A DNA stretch of 15,132 nucleotides, taken from Rickettsia typhi. GTDB taxonomy: Bacteria > Pseudomonadota > Alphaproteobacteria > Rickettsiales > Rickettsiaceae. A model generated the notes under the pieces. That model saw nothing but the letters and a program-made list of their open reading frames with translations. It had not been told where the DNA came from and made no database searches. Positions 14,065 through 15,132 of this stretch are shown here, one piece after another. Location of the stretch: contig CAMDSB010000031.1 of the NCBI GenBank assembly GCA_945907105.1, forward strand, positions 1-15,132, written 5' to 3'. The number at the start of each line of letters is the position of its first letter. Position 1 is the stretch's first letter. Made by a program: the position numbers and the translations under genes.

Positions 14065-14631
14065 ATGGCCGTAATGTCTGATAAATGGATAATAGACAAA
14101 TCTAACAACGAGAACATGATTGCTCCTTTTGTTGAGACGCAAATAAAATCAGATGCTTCGGGCAAGATAATTTCGTATGGCGTATCTTCTTATGGATATG
14201 ATGCAAGAGTATCTAACGAGTTTAAAATTTTTACAAACATCAACACTGCTATAGTTGATCCTAAAAATTTTGATAATGATAGTTTAGTTCATAAAGAGAC
14301 TGAGGTGTGTATTATTCCACCCAATAGTTTTGCGCTTGCGCGAACAGTGGAATATTTTAAGATTCCAAAAGATGTGTTGGTTATTTGTGTTGGAAAATCT
14401 ACTTATGCCAGATGTGGCATTATTGTAAATGTAACTCCGCTTGAACCTGGCTGGGAAGGTTATGTAACATTAGAGTTCTCAAATACTACCCCTCTACCAG
14501 CTAAGATATATGCAGGAGAGGGCGCGTGCCAGTTTTTGTTCCTAAAAGGGAACGAGCAATGCAGAACAACCTATGCTGATCGAGAGGGGAAATATATGCA
14601 TCAAACTGGTGTAACATTACCTAAAATATAA
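14065..14631 (+). CDS. dcd: dCTP deaminase
   Basis: Dcd converts dCTP to dUTP and ammonia, feeding dUTPase and thymidylate synthesis. The 188-aa protein is full length and shows all signature blocks: [20 protein letters not shown] (about 37-56), [19 protein letters not shown], the substrate loop [11 protein letters not shown] with Ser/Arg, and [20 protein letters not shown]. In the last, the Glu of LEFS corresponds to the catalytic Glu138 of E. coli Dcd. The segments [15 protein letters not shown] and [13 protein letters not shown] are close to the Rickettsia enzyme as I recall it. The ATG at 14065 follows AAGAG by eight bases; an alternative ATG is four codons in. secB follows after 27 bp, probably in the same transcript. 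Confidence 0.97.
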   Translation: MAVMSDKWIIDKSNNENMIAPFVETQIKSDASGKIISYGVSSYGYDARVSNEFKIFTNINTAIVDPKNFDNDSLVHKETEVCIIPPNSFALARTVEYFKIPKDVLVICVGKSTYARCGIIVNVTPLEPGWEGYVTLEFSNTTPLPAKIYAGEGACQFLFLKGNEQCRTTYADREGKYMHQTGVTLPKI

Positions 14632-14658
14632 ATAAAAAAATTAAAAACAGGACTTTTT

Positions 14659-15132
14659 ATGCAAGATTATTCTAATGAAGAGCGCGGCATGCCGCACATT
14701 GCAGTTAATGCACAATATATTAAAGATTTTTCATTTGAAAACCCAGGAGCTCCTGGAAGCCTCGCTACTATGGATAAATCTCCTCAAATTGATTTAGCTC
14801 TCGATTTGAATGTTCAAAAGCTTCCAGAAGAAAATTATTATGAAGTGGAGATTTCTATAAGTGCCAAAGCATTATCGAATCAGAAAACGCTTTTTGTAGT
14901 GGATCTGAAATACGCAGGAGTTTTTAACCTAATAAATATTCCAGAAGAACAAATTCAGATGTTATTAGCCGTTCACTGCCCATCAATAATTTTTCCTTAT
15001 GCCAGAAAGATCATTGCAGATGCAACACAAGATGGAGGCTTTCAGCCGTTGATGATAGATCCAGTTGACTTCGGGGTTTTATACAGTAAAAAAATGATGC
15101 AAGATGGTGATCTATATGATGATAAAAAGAAA
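14659..15132 (+). CDS. secB: Protein-export chaperone SecB (open at right edge)
   Basis: SecB is a cytoplasmic tetrameric chaperone that keeps preproteins unfolded and hands them to SecA. The frame starts at ATG 14659 with AGGA six bases upstream and runs 158 codons to the window end without a stop. Recognisable parts are [20 protein letters not shown] at the start, [33 protein letters not shown], the conserved [19 protein letters not shown] and [13 protein letters not shown]. The final KKK after an acidic DGDLYDD suggests only a few residues are missing, since SecB is normally about 150-170 aa. It follows dcd closely. The exported porin, DUF2155 and methyltransferase-like proteins nearby are plausible Sec clients, although only the porin class is a typical SecB client. 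Confidence 0.95.
   Translation, partial: MQDYSNEERGMPHIAVNAQYIKDFSFENPGAPGSLATMDKSPQIDLALDLNVQKLPEENYYEVEISISAKALSNQKTLFVVDLKYAGVFNLINIPEEQIQMLLAVHCPSIIFPYARKIIADATQDGGFQPLMIDPVDFGVLYSKKMMQDGDLYDDKKK

Noticed and set aside
1..15132. CRISPR arrays, tRNA/rRNA genes, insertion sequences, integrase or attachment sites
   Set aside because: No regularly spaced repeats, no recognisable RNA gene, transposase or integrase seen. The GTA-like block has no flanking direct repeats that I could find by eye.

Overview
The window is AT-rich, densely coded bacterial DNA. It looks like an obligate intracellular alphaproteobacterium of the order Rickettsiales, probably family Rickettsiaceae. The grounds are the dCTP deaminase and SecB sequences, which closely resemble my memory of the Rickettsia proteins, an alphaproteobacterial DUF2155 protein, a cytochrome c maturation pair (CcmD/CcmE) standing alone, and a gene-transfer-agent (GTA)-type tail protein. 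An O-antigen ligase/polymerase and an outer-membrane porin imply an LPS-bearing outer membrane. That argues against Anaplasma, Ehrlichia and Orientia, which lack LPS. Genus is inference only.

Left edge (1-435, minus strand): an unrecognised 128-aa gene. Its end is overlapped in another frame by an unmistakable leucine-rich-repeat segment that runs off the window, which suggests a frameshifted LRR protein. A 260-bp spacer with palindromes follows.

GTA/phage-like block (about 686-5808, minus strand): a four-gene operon reading host-specificity/tail-tip protein with an embedded TIM barrel (gp15 type), DUF2793 protein, three-TM GTA-type holin, GH24 endolysin, then a hairpin overlapping the endolysin stop. 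No capsid, portal or terminase genes are present. This is a tail-tip plus lysis cassette standing apart from any head genes.

Central block (6004-10435): ccmE and a tiny overlapping ccmD (minus). Divergently comes a 33-codon hydrophobic-peptide ORF, recJ, and a methyltransferase-like protein with a clear Sec signal peptide (plus). Then a small 53-aa membrane-anchored or secreted protein (minus) and an alpha/beta hydrolase (plus).

Envelope block (10470-13696, minus): a signal-peptide porin with a long leader and a TTGACA promoter, then a perfect 13-bp hairpin, then a DUF2155 exported protein tightly coupled to a WaaL/Wzy-type O-antigen ligase.

Right edge (14065 to end, plus): dcd (dCTP deaminase) followed by secB, which is open at the window edge but probably nearly complete.

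I saw no tRNA, rRNA, CRISPR array, transposase or integrase. The parts most worth a second look are the compact GTA-like tail/lysis cassette, the exported methyltransferase-like protein, the LRR frameshift at the left edge, and three small genes (ccmD, the 33-aa and the 53-aa ORFs) that automatic annotation could miss.
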